A stretch of DNA of 64,000 nt. Origin: Carettochelys insculpta (Eukaryota; Chordata; Testudines; Carettochelyidae). Shown here piece after piece: positions 1 to 12,099 of the stretch (position 1 is the first letter of the stretch; the number at the start of each line of letters is the position of its first letter). Under the pieces are notes generated by a model. The model was not told the DNA's origin and ran no database searches. It saw only the letters and a list, made by a program, of their open reading frames with translations. Made by a program: the position numbers and the translations under genes. The DNA lies in assembly GCF_033958435.1 (NCBI RefSeq), contig NC_134141.1, positions 100,233,001 through 100,297,000 of the forward strand. The letters run 5' to 3'.

Positions 1-607
1 ACAAGGTGCTGCTGAGTACACTGACTCAATCCAGCAAAGCTTTAAGCATGCACTTAACCTTTAAGCAAATTTGTAGTTCTACTCACATACTTATGTGCTT
101 TGCACAATCAGGCCTGTGTTCATTGTCAAGATCATGTACATGTCCATAAAACAGAGTAAATCCTAGTTGGATTAGGAGAGTAGCTCTGGCACATGACACT
201 GGCATAGCCAGTTTTCTGTTCTTTCTCCTCTGTGCCAAGTACCCTTAGCTCCCATATAAAGCCTACTTTATGGTAACAAATCACATCATGACCGTGACTT
301 ACTTTTTAAAGAAATTCTTCGCCTCCCAATATTAATGCCACCCTTAACCACCATTTAATGTTTCCATTATAACTTCCTGAGCCTGCACTTTACACATTCC
401 CCTCCATTGTAAGAGTAATATAGAGGAACAAGAGGCCCAGAAAAATCTTTGAAAATTTTGAAGGAAAAGACCACTGCTTCAGACACCCTCCTGTAAAAGT
501 TTACAATTGCATATGTTAAATGACATTTTTATTTATATTGAAAACTACATCACTTTTCTCCTAGCACAAAATACTCACTACCATCTAAAAAAGTAGTAGT
601 CGAGGGA
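1..607. other. AT-rich intergenic DNA, nothing recognised
   Basis: No exon-like open frame, repeat family or structured RNA was recognised. Confidence 0.5.
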
Positions 608-790
608 GAGGCAGTGTGGCTTAGTAGACAGAGCAGCTGACTGAGCCTCAGGGGACCTGGCTTCTATTTCTAGTTTGCCTGCTGAGTAAACATGGGGGAG
701 TTGTGGTGCCTCAGTTTCTTATTCTGCAAAGTGCTTTGAAATCTGCTGACAAAAAAGTACTATACAAGAGCTAGGTGTTATAATATGAAA
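608..790 (+). repeat. MIR-type SINE
   Basis: Shows the MIR layout: a GGCAGTGTGGCTTAGT-like start, a central 'cctggcttctatttctagtt' core, then 'gtgcctcagtttcttattctgcaaa' and a decayed tail. Old and diverged. Ends are approximate. Confidence 0.7.
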
Positions 791-1443
791 AGAAAACAAT
801 ATAACGTTTCTGTATTCCTTTGTTGCAAATAGAGAAGACACACAGAAACCACACACACATAAATGCTGTCCTGTTCAACACTTTGTTTGTTTTGACAAAC
901 TGACCTTCAAAGCTGTTCCTACAGACTGTATTTCCTATGCTTGTCGCAGGCTATGCTCCTCAATGCTCCTAAACGAATTGGAGCCCTAAAATATATATTG
1001 GCTGAAGAGACATGGGTTAGACAGACAACTGGTTCCAACTGCAAGTAGTAATCTCTCTACCCCATCAACCTCATCTTGCTAAACCCCGCTAAATCTCTTT
1101 GCTTCTGCTCCTCTAATCGTGAGGTTCAGAGGCTGCAAGGGCTGCTTTTTCACTTCATTAAAATTTCCTTTTAATCTTCTATAATCTGTTAGCACGGCAC
1201 ATGAACTCCCAGCAGAAGCTTATGCCTTCTAATTTAGCAAAAGGGGATAACTTTACAATTATGGAAAGCATGATAAAACTAAGCTTCTTCTCACACCACA
1301 GTCAAACTTAGTTCAAACAGATGGGAAATTAAGCAGTTGAGCAAACATCAATTACAGCTAAAATTGTTCAGATTATTTGTTGCAACTCAGTTCTGTCTTA
1401 CTCTTGTTTCTATTTGTTAAATATTTGACCCTGAATTCTACTA
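791..1443. other. AT-rich intergenic DNA, nothing recognised
   Basis: No gene or family identified. Confidence 0.5.
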
Positions 1444-2037
1444 CAGGTCAAGCCTTTCTAATCTGGAACTCTCTCATCCAGCAAACTTCATAATCTGCCA
1501 TGATTTTAGTTAGCTGGATGACCACTTATCATAGGTGTGGCCATATTTCCCATGGTCCCATGAAGTTTATTTCCAACCACGAGTCCTCCACATGTTTCTC
1601 TCCACATGTAATGGGACTCTGCATGACATTTCCACCCACAATTGGTGCTGTGTGACATTATGAAACAGATGTGGCCTCCCCCACCTCATCATATAAAGGG
1701 AGACGAGACTACAGGTTGTACCTCCCTAATCCGTAACTCTCTCGTCTGGCAAACTCCACAATCCAGCATAATTTTAGTCAGCCAGGTGATCACTTATCAT
1801 GGGTGTGGCCAAGTTTCCCATGGTCCCATAACATTTGTTTACAGCCACCAGTCCTGGCTTTCAGTATTCTGTGCTGTTATTTAGCTGTAATTTACTGCTA
1901 AATGTCTTCTAAGAGCCCAGTAAACAGTGGAGGTATTGGTAATGTGCTAGAAAATATTGATGTCCTGTCATCTGGAAAATTCTCTCATCTGGTACAGGTC
2001 AGATCCTGAGAGTACCAGACAAGAGAGGTTCAACTTG
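1444..2037. mobile_element. Tigger/pogo-like TIR transposon, doubled copy
   Basis: Begins CAGGTCAAGCCTTTCTAATC and ends with the complement of CAAGTTGAACCTCTCTTGTC, each next to a TA dinucleotide (1442-1443, 2038-2039). A second full 5' end starts at 1712, also preceded by TA, and repeats the first ~180 bp in diverged form (the block with 'atcatgggtgtggcc' and 'cccatggtccca'). One copy is therefore joined to or inserted in another. No transposase is left. TA target and CAG-type ends suggest the Tc1/mariner-pogo group. Confidence 0.65.
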
Positions 2038-2039
2038 TA

Positions 2040-2609
2040 TTCCCATCTCTCTGGGCCAAGAAGTTGATAGTATTGACAGCTGCATGTGACTCCCTATTGG
2101 ACTGAGCTGCCTCTGAGTTTGACTTGTCATGCATGCTTGGCTCCTGGCATTCACTATCTCTTGCTTTAGTATCACAGGTCTACTCTATTTATGGGTTTAA
2201 TTCTGTATAGATTCTTATACTAACCTCATCACCACAGTACCTAAGGACCTTCCAGGGGACTAATTGTTATGTGAGGTTCCTTCTCATCCTCTTTGTAAGT
2301 GGTTGGCTCTATCTGACTTTGAGTTATCTGGTAAGCTGCCAATAGAAGACGCATACAGAAACCCCCCAAACCATAAATCCGCAGATGTTTACTGACAGAT
2401 GCAGCCAAGTGCTCACTAATAACCACTTACATGGCACCAAAGGTCATGTGAGAGGTACATAAACAGGGCTAGTGGCAGACGGTTGCTTATTACAATAAAG
2501 GGAAAAAGCAAAAGAACCACTGGTGTCAAGTGGGGAAGCTGCTTCTACAGGGTGTACTTGAGCTCCTGCTGCAGTAAAGCAAGCCATAACTGCAGACACC
2601 ACTCTCTGT
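2040..2609. other. Intergenic DNA, nothing recognised
   Basis: No coding or repeat identity could be assigned. Confidence 0.45.
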
Positions 2610-3112
2610 ATCAGATGGTAGCTGTGTTAGTCTGAATCCACAAAAACAATTAAAAGTCCTGTGGCACCTTATAGATAACAGATTTACTGCAGCCTACTCC
2701 TCTGTGGGCAAAGACCCACTTTGTCAGATGCAGGGAGTGGAAATCGAGCATCAGATATAAACATACAGGCACATGAAAAGAAGGGCGTTACCAATCAAGA
2801 GGAAGGCTGGAGTTAACAAGGTAAATTCAGTCAGGGAGGACGTGGCTTTCTCCCAATTTCCTCCCTAACCTTTACCCCCCGCCTCCTCAGCTGATTTGTC
2901 AGTTTTCATTTCAGTTTTTCCTTTGTTTTGTTTTCTACCTCTGCTATATAGTTGTCATGCCAGTTCATTTTCAGCACTATTCCTGAATGCAAGGAGTGGG
3001 TCTGCCCCACAAAAGCTCACCACCTAATAAATTATTTTGTTAATCTTTAAAGTGCTGCATGACTGCTTTTTGTTTTGTGAAGATACAGACTAACACAGAT
3101 ACCTCTCTTTGA
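2610..3112. mobile_element. Penelope-like element termini in inverted orientation
   Basis: The left end (2618-2750, 'gctgtgttagtctgaatcc' through 'gtcctgtggcaccttatag' to 'acccactttgtcagatgca') is antisense to the right end (2985-3105, 'caaggagtgggtctgcccca', 'aaagctcaccacctaataaa', 'cagactaacacagatacctc'). The right end matches the tail that follows the GIY-YIG ORF at 53823-54377, which links this repeat to Penelope-like elements. The middle is unrelated or decayed. Confidence 0.6.
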
Positions 3113-3844
3113 CTATTCCCCTTCTAAGATAGCCCTCTGGCCTGACCCTGTCACTGTCATATAATCCACTCATTTAACATCATAATATAGAGAGATTTGT
3201 GATCTGATCCTCCTACCTCAAAAGCTAGGAAGAGTCCAGCATGTAACCTGATAAATCTTTTCCACAAAGGGAAATTTGTCAAATATGCACAACATGCTCC
3301 TGTCTCTGCTGATATCCAGAACTATTCAAAGTGCTGCAGTTGTTAGTTTCCTGGAATATAAATAAATGATATTGTGTATCTTCTGATTCTTTTATTCAGG
3401 TTTCACTCATTAGTCACATTATTTTTAATGACTAGGCGATAGTTATAGAATTTTGTATTCTGTATGTCAGCAAGGCTTCTGATTGTTCCAAATTTCCTCT
3501 GTTAGTCTCTGCTATTTAACACTTTCCTTCTCACTTCATGCATGATATTAGTGGTACAGATAGTGTGTGCATTAAATCTGCAAAACACGTAAACATGGTG
3601 TTTAATATCACACACAAAATAGTCCCCTTGTCTTCCATTCATAATGTTTCTTCTAAAGATAAAGTACACTCATGGACTTCGACTGGCTGCATAAATATTT
3701 CAGAGGATTGTCTAACACACGCACACACCTTCAACACTTCCCTGACATTTTGTTACAGTGTATTAGTGATTGATCTTTGAGTACAAAGGAAAATGTGGCC
3801 TGGTGAGACACACACAGTGCTTTGTACTGTAACTGACACGATGG
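3113..3844. other. AT-rich intergenic DNA, nothing recognised
   Basis: No support for a gene; open frames in this stretch lack family resemblance. Confidence 0.45.
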
Positions 3845-3961
3845 GAAAGGCAGAGTGGTGCAGGGGTTAGAGCACAGATGTTGTAATCAAGAGACTCTGC
3901 CACTGCTTGACTATGTGACCTAGGACATATCACTTCGCCTCTGTACTTCATGTTGCACAGC
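3845..3961 (+). repeat. MIR-type SINE
   Basis: Contains 'gcagagtggtgcaggggtta', then 'gactatgtgacctaggacat' and 'cttcgcctctgtacttcat', the order and spacing of MIR core segments. It abuts the target duplication of the hAT element that follows. Confidence 0.65.
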
Positions 3962-3969
3962 AGTTGTAG

Positions 3970-4289
3970 CAGGCATCAGCAACCCCTGGCATGCATACCA
4001 AGAGTGGCATGGGAGCTGATTTTCATCAGCACATGAAGCTGGAGCTCACCCTGGCCCCTCCTGCCCCATGCAGCCAGCAGCTTGCTCAAAGCCATGTGGA
4101 TTAACCAGACCAGATAATGCTTACAACCACCACCTAAACAGTAAAGCTCTGCATCTTAATTTATTTATTAATGAAGCTATTGTAAATAGAAGAGTTAGAG
4201 ACTTTAAAAAGTATCACCAGTACTCAGACTGTACAGAGGTCAAAAGGTCAAATTTTCGCATCCCACCTCGGAAAGGTCGCTGACCCCTG
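3970..4289. mobile_element. Non-autonomous hAT transposon with 8-bp target duplication
   Basis: Ends are CAGGCATCAGCAACCCCTGG and the complement of CAGGGGTCAGCGACCTTTCC, the CAGGGGTCGGCAACC-type inverted terminus of hAT-Charlie elements. It is flanked by AGTTGTAG (3962-3969) and AGTTATAG (4290-4297), an 8-bp duplication with one mismatch, as expected for hAT. The 320-bp body has no transposase; the 71-codon frame inside is incidental. Confidence 0.85.
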
Positions 4290-4297
4290 AGTTATAG

Positions 4298-5687
4298 CGC
4301 AGTACAGTAATAGTAATACAAATTAAACATAAAGATATGACCATAGAATGGAGTTTGATGAAGGGACTGCAGTACCCATGATGTCTGAGGAAATATACAA
4401 AATATCCTAATATACAACTAAGGACTCTATGGACAAATTTTTCCTAAACTTTCAACACCAACAATCTTGAGATAGTGAGACGGTGTCTGAGTCAGGACAG
4501 AACTTTGCTTATGTAATTTTTGTGAAGGGCAAAATGCAGATTTTAGGGTGAGGAAGACTTCCCAATTAGCATAAACCAAAAATCATTGAGGATGATGCAT
4601 TCATAATTAAAAATAAGGCATTGAGGTTCTGAAAGCCTTCATAAGGAAAAAATCTTGTCTCATGACTTCTATGTAGTTATTCCAAATTCACATTAGACTT
4701 TGGACCAGTAACTGGAGTGTAAGCACGTACTGAGTTAAAAAATGAGCAACAACTGAATAATGAACCCAAGGCTAAGCCTTAAAGATTTTATTCACAAAAC
4801 TTAGTCTCCATATCCCCTATTCCACTTTAACTTTTGATGTTTTCCTGAAAGCTTGTAAAATGCGTGGGAGTATATTTGAAGGGAAATCACTCATCTTGCT
4901 TATGAAAGGGCTTTGTTTCCTTTAGCAACTGATATGAAAGTCATGCTACATGCACTTCTCAGCAAGCCTAAATTTTTACAGGGTAGAAAGGAAAACATCT
5001 GAAATTAAAAAGCATCTCCTTGTCTGAGCAGTATTTAATGAGGAATCCACATCAGACTTAAGCAACAGAAAAGCAAGCTTTGAAGATAACTGTAAGTGAC
5101 AACAGGAAAAGTAATTACAAAATAATAGCAAATCATTAAAATTTAGCTTTAAAAACTCCACAGAAATGTTGTCAGGCTTTTCTAAATCTTACTTCCTTGA
5201 TTTCAATACCACACCCTGTTAGAATCCAGCTCTTGCTTTGTATGCTGTACTTGTTCTAAAGACTCTTCTTGTGAAAAATCACATTATGTATCATTAGCAA
5301 TTCCTCTATCCTCCATAGAAAACAAAAATTATAGCATTAAAAGATGTTTTTAAATAACTTACCGCAAAACTGGTGTTTAAATTAAATTACATTTATGTTA
5401 GTCAAGTGCTAAACACATTTATTTTAATTACACAGCATTGCATATGCTTGAAAAGTCCCTTGACTTCCTAAAAAGACTTAACAACCCTTCCTACCAAGAT
5501 GAGGTTTCAGCCTTCTACCATATCGCAGACACATTTCCTTCAAATATTGCCAAAGTCCCCCTGGAGAAAGAAAAAAATGAAGACACTAATTGCTTTATAA
5601 AGGGAACACATCCACTTACAGACAAATATTCAATAAGAGAACAATAAAGCCAGAGGAACTAATCAAGATATGTCTCCTGGGAACTGA
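4298..5687. other. AT-rich intergenic DNA, nothing recognised
   Basis: No gene or repeat identified. A 69-codon open frame at 5438-5647 has no recognised family and no promoter or splice context. Confidence 0.45.
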
Positions 5688-5757
5688 GGGCCTGATCCAA
5701 AGGCCACTGAAGTCAACAAGTCTTTCTACTGAGTTCAATAGACAGTGGATCAGGCAC
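5688..5757. repeat. Short imperfect hairpin repeat
   Basis: The left part GGGCCTGATCCAAAGGCCAC is complementary, with mismatches, to the right part ending 'cagtggatcaggcac', with 'actgaagtcaa' facing 'gagttcaatag'. Such sequences are common dispersed hairpins in reptile and bird genomes. A fragment of similar wording occurs near 53540. Confidence 0.45.
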
Positions 5758-5978
5758 TGAGAGATTGATATTTCTATTTTTAAACACTTGAGAGGCACTT
5801 AAATATTATGACAGGAACCATGTAAAGAAACAGAATGTCTTATTTATTTATTGCCATTGTTTGACATAATGGATGAGATTTATAATTTCTTTTCTGTTGT
5901 GCATGTTTATGGAACGTCAATTTGATGTTCACTTTAAATTAATATTTGTGCTTCAAATCTGCTTTCTGAGCTCTCACA

Positions 5979-6263
5979 GGCTTTGTCTATACTAGGAAAA
6001 TAAGTCTATTTCAGATAGGCAATTCTAGCTACAGCAATTGCATAGCTAGAATCGATGTATCAGAAATCGACTTATTTGACTGTCTTCACTAAGGAAGGTT
6101 GAAGGGAGTGTTTCTCCTATCAACCTCCCTTACTCCTTGCAATAGCGAAAAGTACACGGGTTGACTGCCAACCCTAGAGAGACAGCAACTTTGCGTGTCT
6201 TTACCAGATGTGCAAAATCAAGCTCCTGACCTGATCAATCTTAACAGAAGTGAAGACAAGCCC
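5979..6263. mobile_element. MITE with GGCTTTGTCTA / TGAAGACAAGCCC ends
   Basis: Ends are imperfectly inverted (GGCTTTGTCTATAC against GGGCTTGTCTTCAC). An internal palindrome around 6008-6077 ('ctatttcagataggcaattc' facing 'gatgtatcagaaatcgact') adds secondary structure. The termini are relatives of the GGCTGTGTCTACAC ends of the other MITEs in this window. No clear target duplication. Confidence 0.55.
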
Positions 6264-6654
6264 AAAGAAAGCAAAGAGAGAAGTACTGTGAGCCACAGCA
6301 AAGGAAATAGGCTTACAAAACTGGAATAATTACTGTGGAAATGTGTCTGCAGTATTTGCCTGACTATATTATTTTACAGATAAGAAAAAAAGGAGAGGGG
6401 TGAAATGACTTCTGATAGGCCATTTCTGAGATATTAAATTAAAAAAAATAAATGGTAGAGCAAAGATTATAACTTGACATCTCATGATTCTCAGTAGCAC
6501 ATCCATTCCTCCAGCTGGGAGTGTCTTTCCTCAATGTGTGAAAAAGGAGGACAGTAATTATTTCCTGTTACTTAGCTATTGTTTGTAGAAGATTCTGAAT
6601 ATGTTAAGGTATTTATAAGGACATAAGTTATTAAACTATATTTTATTAATAAAA
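6264..6654. other. AT-rich intergenic DNA, nothing recognised
   Basis: No feature supported. Confidence 0.45.
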
Positions 6655-6790
6655 TATCAGAGCACAGTCTACTGAAAATGGCATGGAGTAGGGATCAGGA
6701 CACCCGAATTCTACTCTAAACTGCCACTGATCAGTTGTTTAATCTTGGGCAAATCTGTTTTCAACTTTTATCTTCCTTGTCTGTTTTAAA
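6655..6790 (+). repeat. MIR-type SINE
   Basis: 'gcatggagtagggatcagga' ... 'cccgaattctactctaaact' ... 'ttaatcttgggcaaatctg' follows the MIR order. Diverged. Confidence 0.55.
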
Positions 6791-7734
6791 CATACAATTC
6801 ACAGGTGCAGAAGAACAACTCCACCTGTACAGAGCCCCACAGAAGTCAACGAAGCTCCATTGAGGAGCAGCACTCTACTTGTGCTTCATCAATTACTACA
6901 GCAGAATTTAAGACTGTAAACTCTTCTAAAAGAGAATTCTCTCTCATTGTGCTTATGCACAGTGTTTAGCCCAACTGGGCCTTCATCTTGAATGCTGCTT
7001 CTATGGGTCACCATACTACAAATAAACTTGTTAAAATCCTATAGTTTACATTGGGGTGAGATGGTAACCTCTTGGGCCGTGTTTTTGGAAGTATTTCTTT
7101 TCAAATAAATTGGGCTGCCCCATAAAAACTTTTTTCTTTTATATTTTGAGCTCAGTTTTTAGTTTAATCTTTCATATGGTTTTCCTCTGTGAAACAAATT
7201 ATCTTGATTTCTCTTTCCTCCCAATAGTTTCCTTAAGTAATTTTGCTCAAAGGTTATTCAATGAGGTGTTTGGTTCACTCTGTCCTTTCCCTCCCCCAAG
7301 TCATCTTTTAAACCATGAAGGCAAAATGGCAATATTGTATTTTGACATTTAAACTTTAGTTCTAGCAGCTTCTGGCCATCTGCAAATTAGGGAGAAAGAA
7401 AAACTGAGAGTCAGTGGTAAGCTGCAAAAATACAGTTTGGGCTATGTAGGCCACAGTTCTGCTGGCACATTATGACATTTTTCAGAAAAGCCCAGTAGGT
7501 ATGTCTTTGAAGAGTGCTTTAGATGGTGCTTAACGAACGTGCAGAACCATTGTGGTCATGTGCTAGCTCATCTCACAGCCAGTGTAATATTATGCTTACA
7601 AAACTGAAAATGCAGAACTTTTTAGGACTGGCACAGTGTTTATCCTTCACATAGAATTTAATACTACTAAATTTAGTAGATTTGTATTGTGCTTTAAAGG
7701 TTACTGGACAACAAAGGCCCAGATTTTCAAAGGC
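6791..7734. other. Intergenic DNA, nothing recognised
   Basis: No feature supported apart from a 'ggcccagattttcaaaggc' phrase at 7717, a common dispersed reptile sequence. Confidence 0.4.
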
Positions 7735-8010
7735 CTATAGAAGCAAACAGGCCCACTTTTTCAAAAGGAAGGGCCAGGGATTGAAAAATCCAGCACCCTG
7801 AGGACTGCTTTTACGAAAAAAGGGTCCACGGAGTATCTACACATGCTTTTTTTTCCTCTCAAAAGAAGCTTCTGAAAAGAGGTACTCTTCCTGATCCAGG
7901 AGCGGAAGAGGGCTTCCAGAAGAGGAGCATATTTTTTGTGCGGACAGTCCATGTACTCTTTTGAAAAAGAGCCTGATCTGACAAAAGAATTTGCTAGGGG
8001 AGACACAGCC
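7735..8010. mobile_element. Internal fragment of a Harbinger-type MITE
   Basis: The stretch 'gggccagggattgaaaaatc' with 'cagcaccctgaggac' closely resembles the interior of the complete MITE at 34687-35104 ('ggccagggatcaaaaaatcc'), and 'ggagtatctacacatgct' matches its 'gggcatctacacacatttt'. The terminal repeats are not clearly preserved. Open frames crossing it are incidental. Confidence 0.55.
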
Positions 8011-8040
8011 TCTGTGTTGAGCCTCAGCTTGCATGAAGTG

Positions 8041-9338
8041 TTGAGAAGTTCCATATTTGGAGAAGGTTAGAGAGGGTGGGGACTGGATTCTCTGAGGGTG
8101 GTAGGAAATTGTACTGTTCCTTTAAACAAGAGGCAGCTGTTCAAAGATGTTCAGAGGCTTGATTTTGAAAATGAGTGCTGGAAATTGGATTTGTGGCCAG
8201 AGTGAAGGTGAGGGTCTGAAAGACAAATGTTAGATGAAGTCTACTACACAGCTATGGTATGTATGTGGGTATAGCCACTATCAAAGATATGGATCTTTGT
8301 TTCTGATGGCATCTTTTATAAAATACTATAGAGCAAAACAAATTTTAATGAATTCCAGAAGGTTACTCAACGCATTTTCATTAACATAAAGAATTGAACA
8401 TTCACATGACTTTTTTTCCAGAAACAGAAGGATGGACTAGGCAATTTTTGCTTTGGTTTGTTTTTTATAACCAGCTGACCTATCAGCCTTGTGCAGGTGC
8501 ATTCTTGCTGATAATCTTTTTCCATTTCCTTGGCACAAGAACAGAAAAACAAAATAGCATATGCTTCAGTGTGTAAGACCTGATGGGATACAGAACTTTC
8601 TGTTCTTATGACTGTCTCAACTTGAACTTCCAGGTTTTTAAAAAACAAAAATTCTTTTTGAGAGGTGGTGGGGTTTTTTTTAATCTCAAAAGCACATAAT
8701 ACTGTCTGTGGCATTCCTTGAGAATTAAATACTAGCAGCAAATACTATTTGAATAACAGTCCAATACCTCTATTTAATACTAGCAGATTTACCTGGCATT
8801 TCTCAATTATGTTTTTTTCTTTTTCAGAAAATAGATGAAAAATTTAAATTATTGTATTTTTCAGAAGTGTTATTTTTATTAATTTTTTATTTCAGATTTC
8901 TTAAAAAGGGATTCATTTTTTGTTTAACTTTTAGTACACTTTTTAAAATGGGTATTCCAGCAGATTTATTTTTTCCCTCATCTCAGCTTATTCACTGTGC
9001 TTTAATAAAAATGGCTATAGTCAATTTGGTTTCCATTAACATTTGCTTCTGAGTGATCAAACCTTAAACATTCATTTAGCTGTACAAAAACAGAGCACTA
9101 CTCCAAATTTCAACTTTTTATGTCTTTTCTGTGATGTTCATTGAGAAGCAATTTTTTTTGGTTCATCTTAGTCTCTTTCACTATTTGGTCAGTTATGTCA
9201 ATTTTGATGACTCTGCTTGACTTGGTTATTCTGTCTCCTTTCTGTTTGGTTTTATGAAAAGCAATCCCATTCAAGGCTCATCTCTTTTTCCTGGCATAAT
9301 CAAACCTCTATATTATGTTGTAATAAGAAGCAGCTATA
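8041..9338. other. AT-rich intergenic DNA, nothing recognised
   Basis: Long T- and A-rich runs make several short open frames here (for example 8367-8741 minus), but none has a recognisable domain. Confidence 0.45.
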
Positions 9339-9340
9339 TA

Positions 9341-9849
9341 TAGTAGTCCCTTGAGTTATGGGAGGATTGCATTCCCACACCCCCGCGCATTACTCAAATT
9401 TTGTGTAAGTCAGTGGGGGAGGGGAGAGGAGGCATTTTTCCCTGCATGAACATACGTTCTGCAGCTGGGGAAACAGCAAGAGCACCTGGAGCTCCTTTAG
9501 AAAGGTCAGTCCTGGGGTTGGGTGGGAGGGAGGGGGTAGTTGGAGAGGGTTAAACCTGGTGGTGGGGGGCTAAGCCTGAGGTGGGTTAGGGCTGCAGGAG
9601 GGGTCGGAGGGTGAAGTTAAGCTGGGGCCACGCAGCTTTGTGAGGGGTTGAGACAGAGCTGTATGGAGAGGGGTGAGCCAGTGCCACATGGGATGCGGGT
9701 GAGCCAGGGTGGGAGGTGTTGAACTGGGGCCATGTGGGGTGGGGGTTGGGGTTGGGCCAGGGCTGCAGGGAGCAGGATTTTGATTTGTGCTTAACTCACA
9801 TTAATGCAAGTTAAGCACACTCGAAATCAGACATTCTGAGAGATTACAG
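9341..9849. mobile_element. Tigger-like TIR element with GC-rich interior
   Basis: The left end 'tagtagtcccttgagttatg' and the right end (complement of 'tactgtaatctctcagaatg') are degenerate inverted repeats; the right end abuts TA. The interior is a G-rich tract of 'ggggttgggccagggctgc' type, compositionally unlike its surroundings, as in the elements at 23135 and 24279. Confidence 0.5.
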
Positions 9850-9988
9850 TACTGAATTTAGTGCTCTCAGCTATTATCATTTAGGAAGAGTTCTTGATCA
9901 GACTGACAAACCTCTCTAAAATATAAATATTAGGTATGGCATACTGAAGTACCTATATAATGGGAAGCACCATACGTATCTTACAGTA

Positions 9989-10267
9989 CAGTTGAACTTC
10001 AGATTTTCCAACACCTAAGGAATGGTGCTCGTTCATAACTTTGAACAAAATTTACAACTGGACCATTGACTTAACACTTTGAAACTTTACTATGCACAAG
10101 AAAAATATTACTTTTTCTTATTATTTAGTAGTTTACATTTAACATAATACTGTACTGAATTTGCTTTAGGGTAGGGGTCAGGGGAGTCTGACTGCCTGAA
10201 TGTGTACTTGTGATTCTGCATGAGGCGTGGGGTTAATTGGTCAGTTTGTAACTCTGAGGTTCTACTG
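9989..10267. mobile_element. Tigger-like MITE with TA target
   Basis: Ends CAGTTGAACTTCAGATTTTC and complement of CAGTAGAACCTCAGAGTTAC, each flanked by TA (9987-9988 and 10268-10269). The 279-bp body has no coding capacity. The CAGTNGAACCTC terminus is typical of pogo/Tigger-derived MITEs. Confidence 0.7.
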
Positions 10268-10269
10268 TA

Positions 10270-12099
10270 TTCCCATGAATTAGTGCATAAAACAAGTGAG
10301 CTGAGTGTTATGACAGAGGGGAAATAAAGGCTCAACGGGCATCAGCTCCCCTTCTGATCTTGTGGAAACTGCTGCATGAAGTACAAAGGGCTCTGCAGGG
10401 CTTTTGGAAGAGGCAAGCAAGATAGAGGGGAAAATTTTGGGCAATGGTTGTTCTAGTCATCTACAGCACATCATCCCCTTCCAGACCTGCCAGTAAAATT
10501 TTCCCTCAGATTGCACATTGACTAATAGCTCAGTTCTTGGCACTTGCCTCCAAATCACCCTACCACACGCCCCAGGAATTGGTGGGTTGACAAAAGGCAC
10601 AGCTGCAAAATACATGTTAGCAGGACTCAAAGAGGAGCTGTACTTTTAGGGTGTGGGGAACTTTAGTCTCTCTGTGCTTCTATATTCTGTCACTCATATT
10701 GCCCTCCTTGTTAGGTACATCATTAGACACTGACTTAACTGAAAAGTCACAGACACCTCAACAGGGAGCAGTCCGTTTGGCAACACCTTTCAATCAGACT
10801 TTTCATGCAATTTCCTTTTCCTTGACAGTGAGAATGGTCTAGGCTCTAATTATCATAGTATAACTGAACATGAAACATAAAATAAGCAGAAAGTCCCTTT
10901 CCAGAAGGGGCATGCAGTATCTCCTTTTCACCCATGCTGTGCCCAAAAAGACACTTAAGGCAAGTAAAAGTCAACAGACCAATAAGGATGGCAAAAGTAA
11001 TGAGATGCCAAAAAATGAAGGTCAAAGGGTAAGTGAAGAAACAAAGAGTAAAGAATATTTATGCTAACTGTGAAGCCTTCCAATTTATATGTGCATATTA
11101 AAAATGGAAACTGATCAACTAAAAAGAATGGCAAATACATAGAGGAGGATAATAGTGAGCTAGAGATTAGACATCAACACTGTGTGCACCTGAATGAAAG
11201 AAAATAGAGAAGTGAATCTAATACTCTGTGGGTATAAAAGCATAAACCCCTTGCATTCCTGCATGGAATTCGGAGACAGCTGCAGCTGAAGACCAGCAAA
11301 TGTAGTTTTTGATGTTCTAGATTTAAACAGTCAGCAGTTACAGATTCACACTCAACAATACAAGACCTCCTTCATTATTAGTGTATTGCACTCTTATAAA
11401 CTATGACACAAACAACAAGTAGTAAAGGAAAGATTAATGCCATTCTACAGAATTTTTGTTTCAGTAAATGTGCTAATGTACTGAGCACTACAGTACACAT
11501 ACGTAGGATTTGTCTCAGCTTTGCTAATCAGTGAAAAATAATAGAGAGAAGACCGTTCCATTTCTTCTGCTGGAATAGAATGGTAAACAGCGCCACCTAC
11601 TGTCAGTTTTTTTTCCGAAATCCTTATAAAATCCCAGTTCTAAAGACCATGACAGAGTACTTTGTTATAATTAAAGTTTAACTTGTTTACATAATTCCAC
11701 CCTTACACGATTGATAATATGACTTTGTTGCCACTGACTAATGCCTCATCTTTACTAGTATTTCAGCAACTGATGTAAGTGCAACACAGCAAAGCTGACC
11801 ATGACTTGCATTTGTAGGGCTTGTTGTGAGTGAGGAGGTCCAGGGGAAAATCTGGTGGAGAGCACTTTATGTAAACATTTTAATTTCTACCTCCAGAACC
11901 TCTCCTGCATTCCGTGAGAGGTCTTGGACATTAAGTCCAAGTGGATCACGCTGAAGGCAACTGTGGAGATACAAAAAGCTGTGGCCTGAAGGCAGTTGGC
12001 ACCTACCATGGTGGCAACCATAGAACCCAATGGTTGATACCAATGGTAAGGGAAGCTGTCAAGATGAAGACCTTCTGAGAAATGCTTTAAGCATGCTTT
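10270..12099. other. AT-rich intergenic DNA, nothing recognised
   Basis: No exon, repeat or RNA gene supported. Open frames such as 10651-10842 have no recognised family. Confidence 0.45.

Noticed and set aside
8367..8741. A 124-codon minus-strand frame
   Set aside because: AT-rich, no family resemblance, overlaps an equally open frame on the plus strand.
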